From assembly GCA_016283355.1 (NCBI GenBank), contig JAEEMS010000013.1, positions 1-64,000 on the forward strand: a stretch of DNA of 64,000 nucleotides, given 5' to 3'. This document shows, piece after piece, positions 41,522-49,045 of the stretch. The number at the start of each line of letters is the position of its first letter. Within the stretch, counting starts at the first letter, position 1. Made by a program: the position numbers and the translations under genes. The notes beneath the pieces were generated by a model, which searched no databases, was not told where the DNA came from, and saw only the letters and a list, made by a program, of their open reading frames with translations. This DNA comes from Elusimicrobiaceae bacterium. GTDB taxonomy: Bacteria; Elusimicrobiota; Elusimicrobia; Elusimicrobiales; Elusimicrobiaceae.

Positions 41522-42112
41522 ATGAAAAAGATAGCGTGTCGCGGTTGGAGCAAGCGGACGGGATTGTTGCTTTTAGTTGGAATCATCCTGTTGGCGTGGA
41601 TTGGATTTTCAATTTGGAAAGGGGTTTCCCATACGTTGGCAAAAATACAGCAGAGCGATATTTACCAAACCGCTCAGCAGCAATATGATACGGTTTTAGC
41701 CCCGCTAGAGGCGGTATTAAATGTAAGCCAAATTATAATGGAAACAGAATTTTCCCTTGAAGAGGTCAAAGAAGGTATTATAACAATCGGTAAGAGAGAG
41801 GGAGAAACAACGGGGGAAGGGGAAGCCGATCTTCATCGCTTTATCTCCGTAGGGAACCTTTCGGAAACTACGTGTGATGCTTCTTCCTGCCGCAGTGCTT
41901 ATTTTGAATATACCGGCAGCTGCGAGCCGACGAAAGAAGACGGTTGCTCGTTCCAATTGCAAGCACTCGATAACAATTATGTAGTAACCGTTCAGCGCGA
42001 AAAAGAGGGCCAGTGGAAAAAGGTGTGCCGTTACCAAAAAGGTAATGAGAAAGGAAAAGAAATATGTATCCGGTTAGGAGAAGAAGGTTTTCAACGGCAG
42101 GAAGTGGAGTAA
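41522..42112 (+). CDS. Membrane-anchored or secreted protein of unknown family (196 aa)
   Basis: A basic N-terminus (KKIACRGWSKR) precedes a hydrophobic segment (TGLLLLVGIILLAWIGFSIW), either a signal anchor or a signal peptide. The rest is hydrophilic and acidic, with four Cys in CDASSCRSAYFEYTGSCEPTKEDGC and two more near the C-terminus (VCRYQKGN, ICIRLG), which suggests disulfides outside the cytoplasm. I do not recognise it. CGGAGGAATTT gives a strong ribosome site. An inverted-repeat terminator follows. Confidence 0.7.
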   Translation: MKKIACRGWSKRTGLLLLVGIILLAWIGFSIWKGVSHTLAKIQQSDIYQTAQQQYDTVLAPLEAVLNVSQIIMETEFSLEEVKEGIITIGKREGETTGEGEADLHRFISVGNLSETTCDASSCRSAYFEYTGSCEPTKEDGCSFQLQALDNNYVVTVQREKEGQWKKVCRYQKGNEKGKEICIRLGEEGFQRQEVE

Positions 42113-42144
42113 ATTTTCGGTGTAAGATTTTGCAGATGTTGCTG

Positions 42145-42183
42145 TAAAAAACAGCCCTCGGTAAATCCCGAGGGCTGTTTTAA
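42145..42183. terminator. Bidirectional terminator between convergent genes
   Basis: AAAACAGCCCTCGG-taaat-CCCGAGGGCTGTTTT has A and T runs on both sides. Confidence 0.88.
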
Positions 42184-42196
42184 TATGTTTTTACAA

Positions 42197-43666
42197 TTAA
42201 TGCACACCGTGCATCCACTGTTTGATTTTTCCGGCCATAATCCACATAATTACGCCGAAGGCCATAGAACCGATAGCCGGCACGGAGAATAGCGTTGTTA
42301 AACTCCAAGATTCATAGTGGCTGGCGAGCCATCCGGCCAATAGGTTCCCGAAGAAAGAGCCCATCAACCAAATTCCCATAAGTAGGGACATGAATTTTAA
42401 AGGTGCCAGTTTGGTAACCATGGAGAGCCCCACCGGACTCAAGCACAGTTCGCCCATCGTGCAGAACATATACATAAAGATGAGCCACAACGCACTGACC
42501 GGCCCGTTAGAGGTATACACAGCCGCTCCAATGGCAATAATTACGAAAGCCAACCCTTGCAGGAATAACCCCCAACCAAATTTGGAAGGAATGGACGGAT
42601 CTTTGTCCCCCAGTTTAATCCATAACTTGGCAAATATCGGGGCAAATAGCACCACGAAAATCGGGTTGATTGCCTGGAAGTAAGAAGCTTTCAAATGAAT
42701 TTCACCGATGAGTGGCAATACCGGATTCAAGTTAGTAGCTTCGGCCGCAAAGAAGTTTAAAGAAGTGCCGGCTTGTTCAAAGAAGGTGAAAAAGAACACG
42801 GCAAAGAACGTAAACGTAGCAATTGCTTTGATTTTGTCCCATTCTTCTTGTGTAAGCGGTTTGTTGGCGGCTTCGGCTTTAGCACGTTCTTCTTCGTCGT
42901 TGCTGCCTGTATTTTTACGCACTGGATGCAACCCAATGTGTCCCAGGTATTTGTTTTGGGAAACGGTGTACCAGATTAAACCGATTACCATCCCGATACC
43001 GGCTGCAATAAAGCCATATTTCCACTGCGGAAAAGCCAAATGTTGCCACGCGGAGCAGATAAACGAATTGGCTACTTCTCCGTTGGCTAACAAGCATTTA
43101 TTTTCAAATGCGTGGGAAAAGATAACATTTGCCGCACCGGTTTGTTCTCCAAAGAACCCACACACAAACGGCGCAAAGAAAGCACCGATATTAATACCCA
43201 TGTAGAAAATGGTAAAACCACCGTCACGGCGTATATCATTGGGTTCGTATAGTTCTCCCACAATAGAGGAAATGTTGGGTTTAAAGAACCCGTTTCCAAT
43301 GATGATGAGCGTTAAGCCAGCGGCAAGCGCTGCTACCGGCGGAATGATATCATAAGCGGCCAAAGTAAATTGGCCCAATGCCATCAACGATGCCCCAATG
43401 GTGATCGAATGGCGTTTGCCGACATAGCGGTCTGCTAAATAACCGCCGATAACCGGGGTTAAATAAACAAGAGCCGTGAACATGCCGTAGATATTACTGG
43501 CTTTCTCTTTCGAAAAACCAATTACGGCGCTGATCATGAAGAGCGACAGGAGAGCTCTCATGCCGTAATAGTTGAAACGTTCCCACATTTCCACCATAAA
43601 AAGCATATATAACCCTTTCGGATGGCCTGCTTTGGAAACGTTATGTCTAACTTCACTGTCTGTCAT
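42197..43666 (-). CDS. POT/PTR2 family peptide:proton symporter
   Basis: A 489-residue transporter with about 12-14 membrane segments. EMWERFNYYGMRALLSLF holds the ExxERFxYYG proton-coupling motif, and FFKPNISSIVGELYEPNDIRRDGGFTIFYMGINIGAFFAPFVCGFFGE is the PTR2 signature. It imports di- and tripeptides, in keeping with peptide fermentation. AAGGAGAAAAAATAATA gives the ribosome site. It is a single gene. Confidence 0.93.
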   Translation of the reverse strand: MTDSEVRHNVSKAGHPKGLYMLFMVEMWERFNYYGMRALLSLFMISAVIGFSKEKASNIYGMFTALVYLTPVIGGYLADRYVGKRHSITIGASLMALGQFTLAAYDIIPPVAALAAGLTLIIIGNGFFKPNISSIVGELYEPNDIRRDGGFTIFYMGINIGAFFAPFVCGFFGEQTGAANVIFSHAFENKCLLANGEVANSFICSAWQHLAFPQWKYGFIAAGIGMVIGLIWYTVSQNKYLGHIGLHPVRKNTGSNDEEERAKAEAANKPLTQEEWDKIKAIATFTFFAVFFFTFFEQAGTSLNFFAAEATNLNPVLPLIGEIHLKASYFQAINPIFVVLFAPIFAKLWIKLGDKDPSIPSKFGWGLFLQGLAFVIIAIGAAVYTSNGPVSALWLIFMYMFCTMGELCLSPVGLSMVTKLAPLKFMSLLMGIWLMGSFFGNLLAGWLASHYESWSLTTLFSVPAIGSMAFGVIMWIMAGKIKQWMHGVH

Positions 43667-43735
43667 TATTATTTTTTCTCCTTAATTTACTCAATAGCGC
43701 ACTGAATATTATATAAAAATATGAGGACTTTTTGT

Positions 43736-44047
43736 TTAAAACCCGTGCAGAAGCATATTTGTAGAGGTTTGAATGAGTAGAAAAAGTTTATAACAGGTAA
43801 GTATAAAATAGTACCCGATTAAGAGCAGTACGGCCGAATAAATCCACTTAGCCACCGGGCTAATTATTTTGCTCATCCATACAAACGGTAACGCAAACGG
43901 GCCGGCTAACAACGCCAGCAAAATAATGCCGGTATGCGTGAACCAAAAGCTGTAACCCTGTTTCAAACTCCGGCCACAGGCACGGCAAAAATTGTCCGTT
44001 TCTTCAATGGGGGTGTGGCAATGACGGCAAGTTAATATTTCGTTCAT
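43736..44047 (-). CDS. Zinc-ribbon membrane protein (103 aa)
   Basis: CRHCHTPIEETDNFCRACGRSL is a four-Cys zinc ribbon at the N-terminus, followed by two hydrophobic segments (HTGIILLALLAGPFALPFVW and KWIYSAVLLLIGYYFILTCY). The family is not assigned. It is third in the lpxB-rsh operon, with an ATGA overlap. Confidence 0.7.
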   Translation of the reverse strand: MNEILTCRHCHTPIEETDNFCRACGRSLKQGYSFWFTHTGIILLALLAGPFALPFVWMSKIISPVAKWIYSAVLLLIGYYFILTCYKLFLLIQTSTNMLLHGF

Positions 44048-45495
44048 AAGTCGATTCCTTTCCCGCGTAGGAAGCGTTTGATATGGCTACGTGCATTGGC
44101 GGTTTTGGCGAATTCCAACCAATCGCGTTTGGGTTCCCCGTTTTTGCGGGTAATAATTTCACACACATCCCCTGTTTTAAATTTGTAATCCATACGTACC
44201 ATACGGTTATTGACGCGTGCCCCTGCATAGTGGTCGCCGATATCGGTGTGAATAGAATAAGCAAAATCGATAGGCGTGGAACCTTCCGGCAAAGATTTTA
44301 CATCTGCGCGCGGCGTGAATACAAAAATTTGTTGTAAGTTGACGTCTGTGCGGAATCCTTCCAAAAATTCGCGCGGGGCAGTCAAATCCTGCTGCCACTC
44401 AATCCAGCGGCGGATCCAGTTAATTTTTTCGTCAAAGTTTTTATCTTGCTTACTACCGCCAAGCTTATACCGCCAGTGCGCGGCAATCCCGTACTCACAT
44501 GTTTTGTGCATTTCTTCGGTGCGGATTTGAATTTCAATGATATCTCCCGTTGGAGATAAAACAGTGGTATGAATACTTTGGTACATATTGGCTTTAGGAG
44601 TGGCGATATAATCGGTAAATGTACCGGCAATCGGTTTAAAAACGTTGTGCACAATTCCCAAAGCGCGGTAGCAATCTTGCAATGTTTTGGTAATAATACG
44701 TACACCCAAAGAATCTTGTATTTCTTCAAAAGAGCAATGATGGCTCTGCATTTTGCGGTAAATAGAATAATAATTTTTGGCCCGTGCCAAAATGCGGGAT
44801 TCCAGGTGATCGGCCTGAAGGGCCGGTTCCAATGTTTTTTTAAAAGATTCCAACGCGGCTTGCCGGTCCGCGGTACGTGCTTCCACTTGTTGTTTTAAAT
44901 TTTCATATTCTTGCGGATGAAGATATTTAAACGATAAATCTTCCAAGTCGGTTTTAATGGTAAACATTCCCAACCGCTGGGCGAGCGGCGCATAGAGGGA
45001 AATGGTTTCGTATGCTTTGAATTGTTGTTTTTCGGGGGACATGGCACCCAAAGTGCGCATGTTATGGGTACGGTCGGCCAATTTGATCAAAATAACGCGT
45101 ACATCTTCCGCAACCGCAATGAGCATTTTGCGCCAATTTTCTACCGTTTCCTCATCACTGGAGGAAAATTTTAAATCGCCGATTTTTGTAACGCCCTGTA
45201 CCATATGGGCCACTTCTTTATTAAATTCTTTGCGTAAATCTTCATTGGTAACGGGCGTATCTTCCACCGTGTCGTGTAATAGGCCCGCGCAAATGGTATC
45301 CGCATCCAGGTTAAAATCCATCAAAATATCTGCCACATGGCAACAGTGCGTGAAATACGGTTCGCCACTTTCCCGTTTTTGCCCTGCGTGGGCTTTTTCG
45401 GCAAAATGATATGCTTTCTCAATCAACGAAGTATCCTGATTGGGGTTATACTCTCTAAATTTTTTGAGCAAATCCTGTAAGTTGGGCGTATTCAT
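44044..45495 (-). CDS. RelA/SpoT-family (p)ppGpp synthetase/hydrolase without ACT domain
   Basis: A 483-residue RSH. The HD hydrolase domain is complete (YFTHCCHVADILMDF and CAGLLHDTVEDTP), as is the synthetase domain (DSLGVRIITKTLQDCYRALGIVH, YIATPKANMYQSIHTTVL, IEIQIRTEEMHKTCEYGIAAHWRYK), followed by TGS (VFTPRADVKSLPEGSTPIDFAYSIHTDIG). It then stops shortly after AKTANARSHIKRFLRG, whereas usual Rel proteins run to about 700 residues with a zinc-finger/ACT region. It sits between lpxB and the zinc-ribbon gene with 4-nt overlaps at both ends. Confidence 0.93.
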   Translation of the reverse strand: MNTPNLQDLLKKFREYNPNQDTSLIEKAYHFAEKAHAGQKRESGEPYFTHCCHVADILMDFNLDADTICAGLLHDTVEDTPVTNEDLRKEFNKEVAHMVQGVTKIGDLKFSSSDEETVENWRKMLIAVAEDVRVILIKLADRTHNMRTLGAMSPEKQQFKAYETISLYAPLAQRLGMFTIKTDLEDLSFKYLHPQEYENLKQQVEARTADRQAALESFKKTLEPALQADHLESRILARAKNYYSIYRKMQSHHCSFEEIQDSLGVRIITKTLQDCYRALGIVHNVFKPIAGTFTDYIATPKANMYQSIHTTVLSPTGDIIEIQIRTEEMHKTCEYGIAAHWRYKLGGSKQDKNFDEKINWIRRWIEWQQDLTAPREFLEGFRTDVNLQQIFVFTPRADVKSLPEGSTPIDFAYSIHTDIGDHYAGARVNNRMVRMDYKFKTGDVCEIITRKNGEPKRDWLEFAKTANARSHIKRFLRGKGIDL

Positions 45496-46628
45496 TTGGA
45501 TAGCTCCTTTAAAATATCCAAGGCGGCGCGGTCGGCAACACCGGGTTCTCCCAAAGAGGCCCGTAGTTGCAGTAGGTCATTGCGTAGCGCGGTTAATTTT
45601 TGCGGATGAGAAAACATTGCCAACGTTTCTTGGGTGCATTTGTACGCAGAAGCATCTTGTTGAATCAGCTCGGGAACAAGTCGTTTCTTTGCCAAAATAT
45701 TCACCAAAGAAATATCCTTTACTTTTACCACGCAACGCGCCACCAGGTAAGTAGGGTAAAACATTTTATAAGCTACTAACATCGGCACGCCGAGCAACGC
45801 GTTTTCCAAAGTAGCGGTACCGGAACAAGCCAGCAGATAATCCATCTGTGCGCGTTGTTTGTAGTCCGTTTCCTTTACCAAATGAAACTGCGGGTGCGGT
45901 GTTTCTCCCAGGAGAGAAAGCAATTGTTTATCATCGGCTTGCGGTAAAGCAAATAAATAGGCGTGCGTGTTTGGATAATGTTGCAATACCTGTTTAAAAG
46001 TTTGATAAAACACAGGGAGTAAACGGTTGATTTCACCGGGGCGACTGCCCGGCAAGAGGCCTAATTTCCAAGGATAATTTTTATCATCTTGAGCGGGATA
46101 AGTTTTTTCAACTGGCGCGGGGATTTTATCCAAAAGAGGATTCCCCAAGAATACGGCATTCCCACCGAATTGTTGGTGGAAATCGGGCTCGAAAGGATAA
46201 ATAACGTACATTTTTTGCGTCAAAGCTGCCAACCGTTTGGCGCGATATTGGCGCGAAGCCCACACTTGCGGCGTTACATAATAAAAGCAAGGAATATTGT
46301 ACCGCTTGGCCAATAAAAGTACTCGGTAATTAAACCCATAATAATCCACGGCAATAACGGCCGTAGGCCGGTTTGTTTCGAAATGCGCGCGGATTTTTTT
46401 GAGCAACTGTGCCAGCTGCGGGATTTTTTTGATAGGTTCTACAAATCCCGTAATGCCTTGGCTTGCCAAATCACATAGGAAAGTATCTGCTAAAGATTGC
46501 ATGCGCGACCCGCCGACGGCGGTAAATCGTACGGACGGATCCTGTGCTTTCAACGCAGCCATTAAATTGGCGGCATGAATATCGCCCGATACATCCCCTG
46601 CGGTGATGAAAAAATTTTTTACGGCCAT
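45492..46628 (-). CDS. lpxB: Lipid-A-disaccharide synthase
   Basis: A 378-residue GT19 enzyme: FFITAGDVSGDIHAANLMAAL at the N-terminus, VIAVDYYGFNYRVLLLAKR, YYVTPQVWASRQYRAKRLA and LLPGSRPGEINRLLPVFYQTF, then GTATLENALLGVPMLVAYKM. It joins UDP-diacylglucosamine and lipid X at the inner membrane and so marks a lipid A-bearing outer membrane. AGGAGCGT precedes the ATG. It is coupled to rsh. Confidence 0.95.
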   Translation of the reverse strand: MAVKNFFITAGDVSGDIHAANLMAALKAQDPSVRFTAVGGSRMQSLADTFLCDLASQGITGFVEPIKKIPQLAQLLKKIRAHFETNRPTAVIAVDYYGFNYRVLLLAKRYNIPCFYYVTPQVWASRQYRAKRLAALTQKMYVIYPFEPDFHQQFGGNAVFLGNPLLDKIPAPVEKTYPAQDDKNYPWKLGLLPGSRPGEINRLLPVFYQTFKQVLQHYPNTHAYLFALPQADDKQLLSLLGETPHPQFHLVKETDYKQRAQMDYLLACSGTATLENALLGVPMLVAYKMFYPTYLVARCVVKVKDISLVNILAKKRLVPELIQQDASAYKCTQETLAMFSHPQKLTALRNDLLQLRASLGEPGVADRAALDILKELSK

Positions 46629-46696
46629 ACGCGCTCCTGTTCCCTATATTATACTTAAATGAGGTAGGAAAAACATCTTTTTTACACGGTAAGGCG

Positions 46697-46724
46697 TTGA
46701 CAGGGGCTTTTAGATTGGTATAAT
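46697..46724 (+). promoter_or_regulatory. Sigma-70-type promoter of ndk
   Basis: TTGACA (46697-46702), a 16-nt spacer and TATAAT (46719-46724). The expected start is 6-7 nt later at the ATG itself (46731), and no ribosome site exists, so the mRNA should be leaderless. Confidence 0.8.
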
Positions 46725-46730
46725 GTTTGT

Positions 46731-47183
46731 ATGATAGAAAGGACGCTTGTTTTAATTAAACCCGATGCTATTGAAAAACGAATTGCGGGGATTATTCTGG
46801 ACAGATTTGAACGTTTGGGCTTAACAATCGTCGGTGCGAAGGTAGTGCAACTGACGGACGAACTGGCCCGGCAACATTATCAACACTTGGCGGATAAGCC
46901 GTTTATTAACGGGGTTATTCGTTATATGATGGGAGAATACAACCATATTCCCAATCACAAGATTTATGCCTTTGTACTGCAAGGGGAAAATGCGATTGCA
47001 CAAGTACGCCAGGCCTTAGGGGCCACCAATCCGGAGAAAGCTGACCCGTGGACCATCCGCGGCACTTTTGGGCGAATCGCTTTTGATGAAATGCTAAACT
47101 GTGCACACGCCTCCGGTTCGGCCGAGGATGCACAGCGGGAAATTGCCTTGTGGTTTAATCCGCAAGAGGTTTTGGACGCGTGA
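46731..47183 (+). CDS. ndk: Nucleoside diphosphate kinase
   Basis: A 150-residue NDK. IERTLVLIKPDAIEKRIAG is the N-terminal signature, TIRGTFG a substrate-binding block, and the phosphohistidine is in NCAHASGSAEDAQREIALWF (usual NxxHgSDS, here HASGS). It balances nucleoside triphosphates. The next gene begins in the TGATG overlap. Confidence 0.92.
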   Translation: MIERTLVLIKPDAIEKRIAGIILDRFERLGLTIVGAKVVQLTDELARQHYQHLADKPFINGVIRYMMGEYNHIPNHKIYAFVLQGENAIAQVRQALGATNPEKADPWTIRGTFGRIAFDEMLNCAHASGSAEDAQREIALWFNPQEVLDA

Positions 47184-48022
47184 TGAATCGTTTTCTAAAA
47201 GTTGGATTATTACTTTTTTTAGCCGGGCCGTTGTTTGCGGCTCCTAAAGTGCAGTCCGTTTCGTTTACCACGCGGGATGGATGGGCGTTGTCGGCCTCTT
47301 ACTTACCGGCGCAAGCGGACGAGAAGACCGTTATTCTGTTGCATGATCTGAACAAGAAAAAGGAAGAATTTGCCTCTTTGGAAGGGGATTTAGCCAAAGG
47401 CGGTTTTGGTTATTTGGCCCTTGATTTGCGCGGCCACGGTCAAAGCACAGGCCGGGGATCGGTAAAAAGTTTTGAGAAAGAGGGCGTTGATAATCCTTTC
47501 AACAAAATGGTGCAAGACGTAGAAGCCGCCGTTACCTTTTTAAAAAGCAAAAATGTTCCGTTGGATAAAATAGCATTATTAGGTGCCGGTTTGGGGGCCC
47601 AAGTAGCCATGAAGGGCGCCTTGTTAACCGGAGTGCAGACGGTGGCCCTTATTAGTCCGTCCGCCAATATCCGGGATGTATTGGTTATTCCTTCCATTCG
47701 TTTGTACAAAGGCGATTTATTGATTGCGGCCGGTTCGGCAGATAGAAAAGGATTTTTGGAAGCCAGTGTCATCCGCAACGTGGCTTTTTTGACAACAGGA
47801 GAGGGGAAAGTGACTTTCCTCACCGCGTATGATTTAACGTCGCATGAAATGTTGGATAAATATTTGCGCCCTTCTATCCTTCAATGGTTCAAAACACCGC
47901 ACAAGCCCGATTTGGCACCCGATATCATAACAACAATGCCCGTTACGGACACATCTGGAATCCCTGTTGAGAAATCAACCACGGAGCAGGCCTTAATTCC
48001 CTCTATTTTAGGAGCGCAATAA
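47183..48022 (+). CDS. Alpha/beta-hydrolase-like exported protein lacking the nucleophile
   Basis: A signal peptide (RFLKVGLLLFLAGPLFA) is followed by an alpha/beta hydrolase core: VILLHDLNKKKEEFASLEGDLAKGGFGYLALDLRGHGQST. The nucleophile elbow reads ALLGAGLGAQVA, where GxSxG has become GAGLG, so the Ser is Gly. The later AAGSADRKGFL (acid position) and DLTSHEML (His position) remain. Hydrolase activity is therefore doubtful, and a binding role is possible. The ATG at 47183 (TGATG overlap with ndk) is preferred over GTG at 47180. Confidence 0.78.
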   Translation: MNRFLKVGLLLFLAGPLFAAPKVQSVSFTTRDGWALSASYLPAQADEKTVILLHDLNKKKEEFASLEGDLAKGGFGYLALDLRGHGQSTGRGSVKSFEKEGVDNPFNKMVQDVEAAVTFLKSKNVPLDKIALLGAGLGAQVAMKGALLTGVQTVALISPSANIRDVLVIPSIRLYKGDLLIAAGSADRKGFLEASVIRNVAFLTTGEGKVTFLTAYDLTSHEMLDKYLRPSILQWFKTPHKPDLAPDIITTMPVTDTSGIPVEKSTTEQALIPSILGAQ

Positions 48023-48023
48023 A

Positions 48024-48980
48024 ATGAAAGCGGCCCGTATCATCTTTCCCGGTTTTTGGTTTGGTAAGAGCGATTTGAAAGAAGCGCAAGCGTTGGCGCG
48101 GCGCGGGGTGGGGGGATTTTGCGTATACGGGGGAACTGCGCAAGAGACAAAAGATTTTGTGGCCCGCATGCAAGATGTCTCTCCTTACGATCAATTATTA
48201 TTCTGTGCCGATATTTCGGACAATTTAAGAGAGGTTATCACGGATGCGCCGTCCCTTCCTACCAATCCGCAAATTGCTTCTATGCAGGAACACGATGCTC
48301 CTTACCGCAAGGGTTATTTAACGGCGCGCATGGCGCTAAGTGTGGGGATTAACTGGGTATTGGCTCCGGCCATTGATTTGGGGTATTCTTCTCCGGCGTT
48401 TAGTGATTTGCCGCTTACGGTAACGCAAATGGCGGGCGATTTTGTAGCGGGGCTTTCCAATGGGGGTGCGCTCAACTGTATCAAGTATTTCCCGGGCGTA
48501 TCGGGGGTACTGAAGACGTTGGCCCAAATGGAAGATGCGGAATTTTTACCCTATAAGCATTTATTCCGGCGAGCAGATGCGGTTATGCCCTCCGATATGA
48601 CGTTCCCCAATATTGATAACGACAATCAAGCCATGTTATCGGACAAAGTGATTCAAGGTGTGCTTAAAAAACGTCTTAATTACAAAGGGTGCGTGGTAAG
48701 CTTTCCGCTTTACAAAGGCCACCTCCGCTACGAAGAAGCCAGCGCGGTTAAAATGTTACACTGCAAAGTGGAAAATATTTTAGCCCCCAAAAATGCTTCC
48801 GGCGTAATTGATGCGGTTGAAAAAGAAGTGGACCGCGGGCTTTTAGTGGACGAAATCATCCATGCCGTTTCCAATCACGAACTTTTCCTTAGCAAAGTTT
48901 CCGCAGGGCCGGAGCCGCTTTCCGTAAAGGAAGCGTTCTCCGTTGCCGAACACGATTTTAAAAGAGTCCTGGTGGCGTAA
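48024..48980 (+). CDS. GH3-like (NagZ-type) protein with altered active site
   Basis: A 318-residue TIM barrel of the GH3 type: RRGVGGFCVYGGTAQETKDFV, SVGINWVLAPAIDLGY and LNCIKYFPGVSGV align with the NagZ blocks LGVGGIIL, GIDFNFAPVLDV and KHFPGHG. The His of the last block is Val-Ser-Gly context here (KYFPGV), and the loop with the catalytic Asp, usually SDDLxM, reads VVSFPLYKG, so Asp is replaced by Phe. It is probably inactive as a beta-N-acetylglucosaminidase. No signal peptide. It starts 1 nt after the previous gene. Confidence 0.72.
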   Translation: MKAARIIFPGFWFGKSDLKEAQALARRGVGGFCVYGGTAQETKDFVARMQDVSPYDQLLFCADISDNLREVITDAPSLPTNPQIASMQEHDAPYRKGYLTARMALSVGINWVLAPAIDLGYSSPAFSDLPLTVTQMAGDFVAGLSNGGALNCIKYFPGVSGVLKTLAQMEDAEFLPYKHLFRRADAVMPSDMTFPNIDNDNQAMLSDKVIQGVLKKRLNYKGCVVSFPLYKGHLRYEEASAVKMLHCKVENILAPKNASGVIDAVEKEVDRGLLVDEIIHAVSNHELFLSKVSAGPEPLSVKEAFSVAEHDFKRVLVA

Positions 48981-49015
48981 AAATCCTTTATCCGGTTTGG
49001 ATTTTTACATATAGA

Positions 49016-49041
49016 TCCCCGCCATATTGGCGGGGATTTTA
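49016..49041. terminator. Bidirectional terminator between convergent genes
   Basis: ATCCCCGCC-atatt-GGCGGGGATTTT lies between the GH3-like gene and the 865-residue secreted protein gene. Confidence 0.85.
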
Positions 49042-49045
49042 AAGA

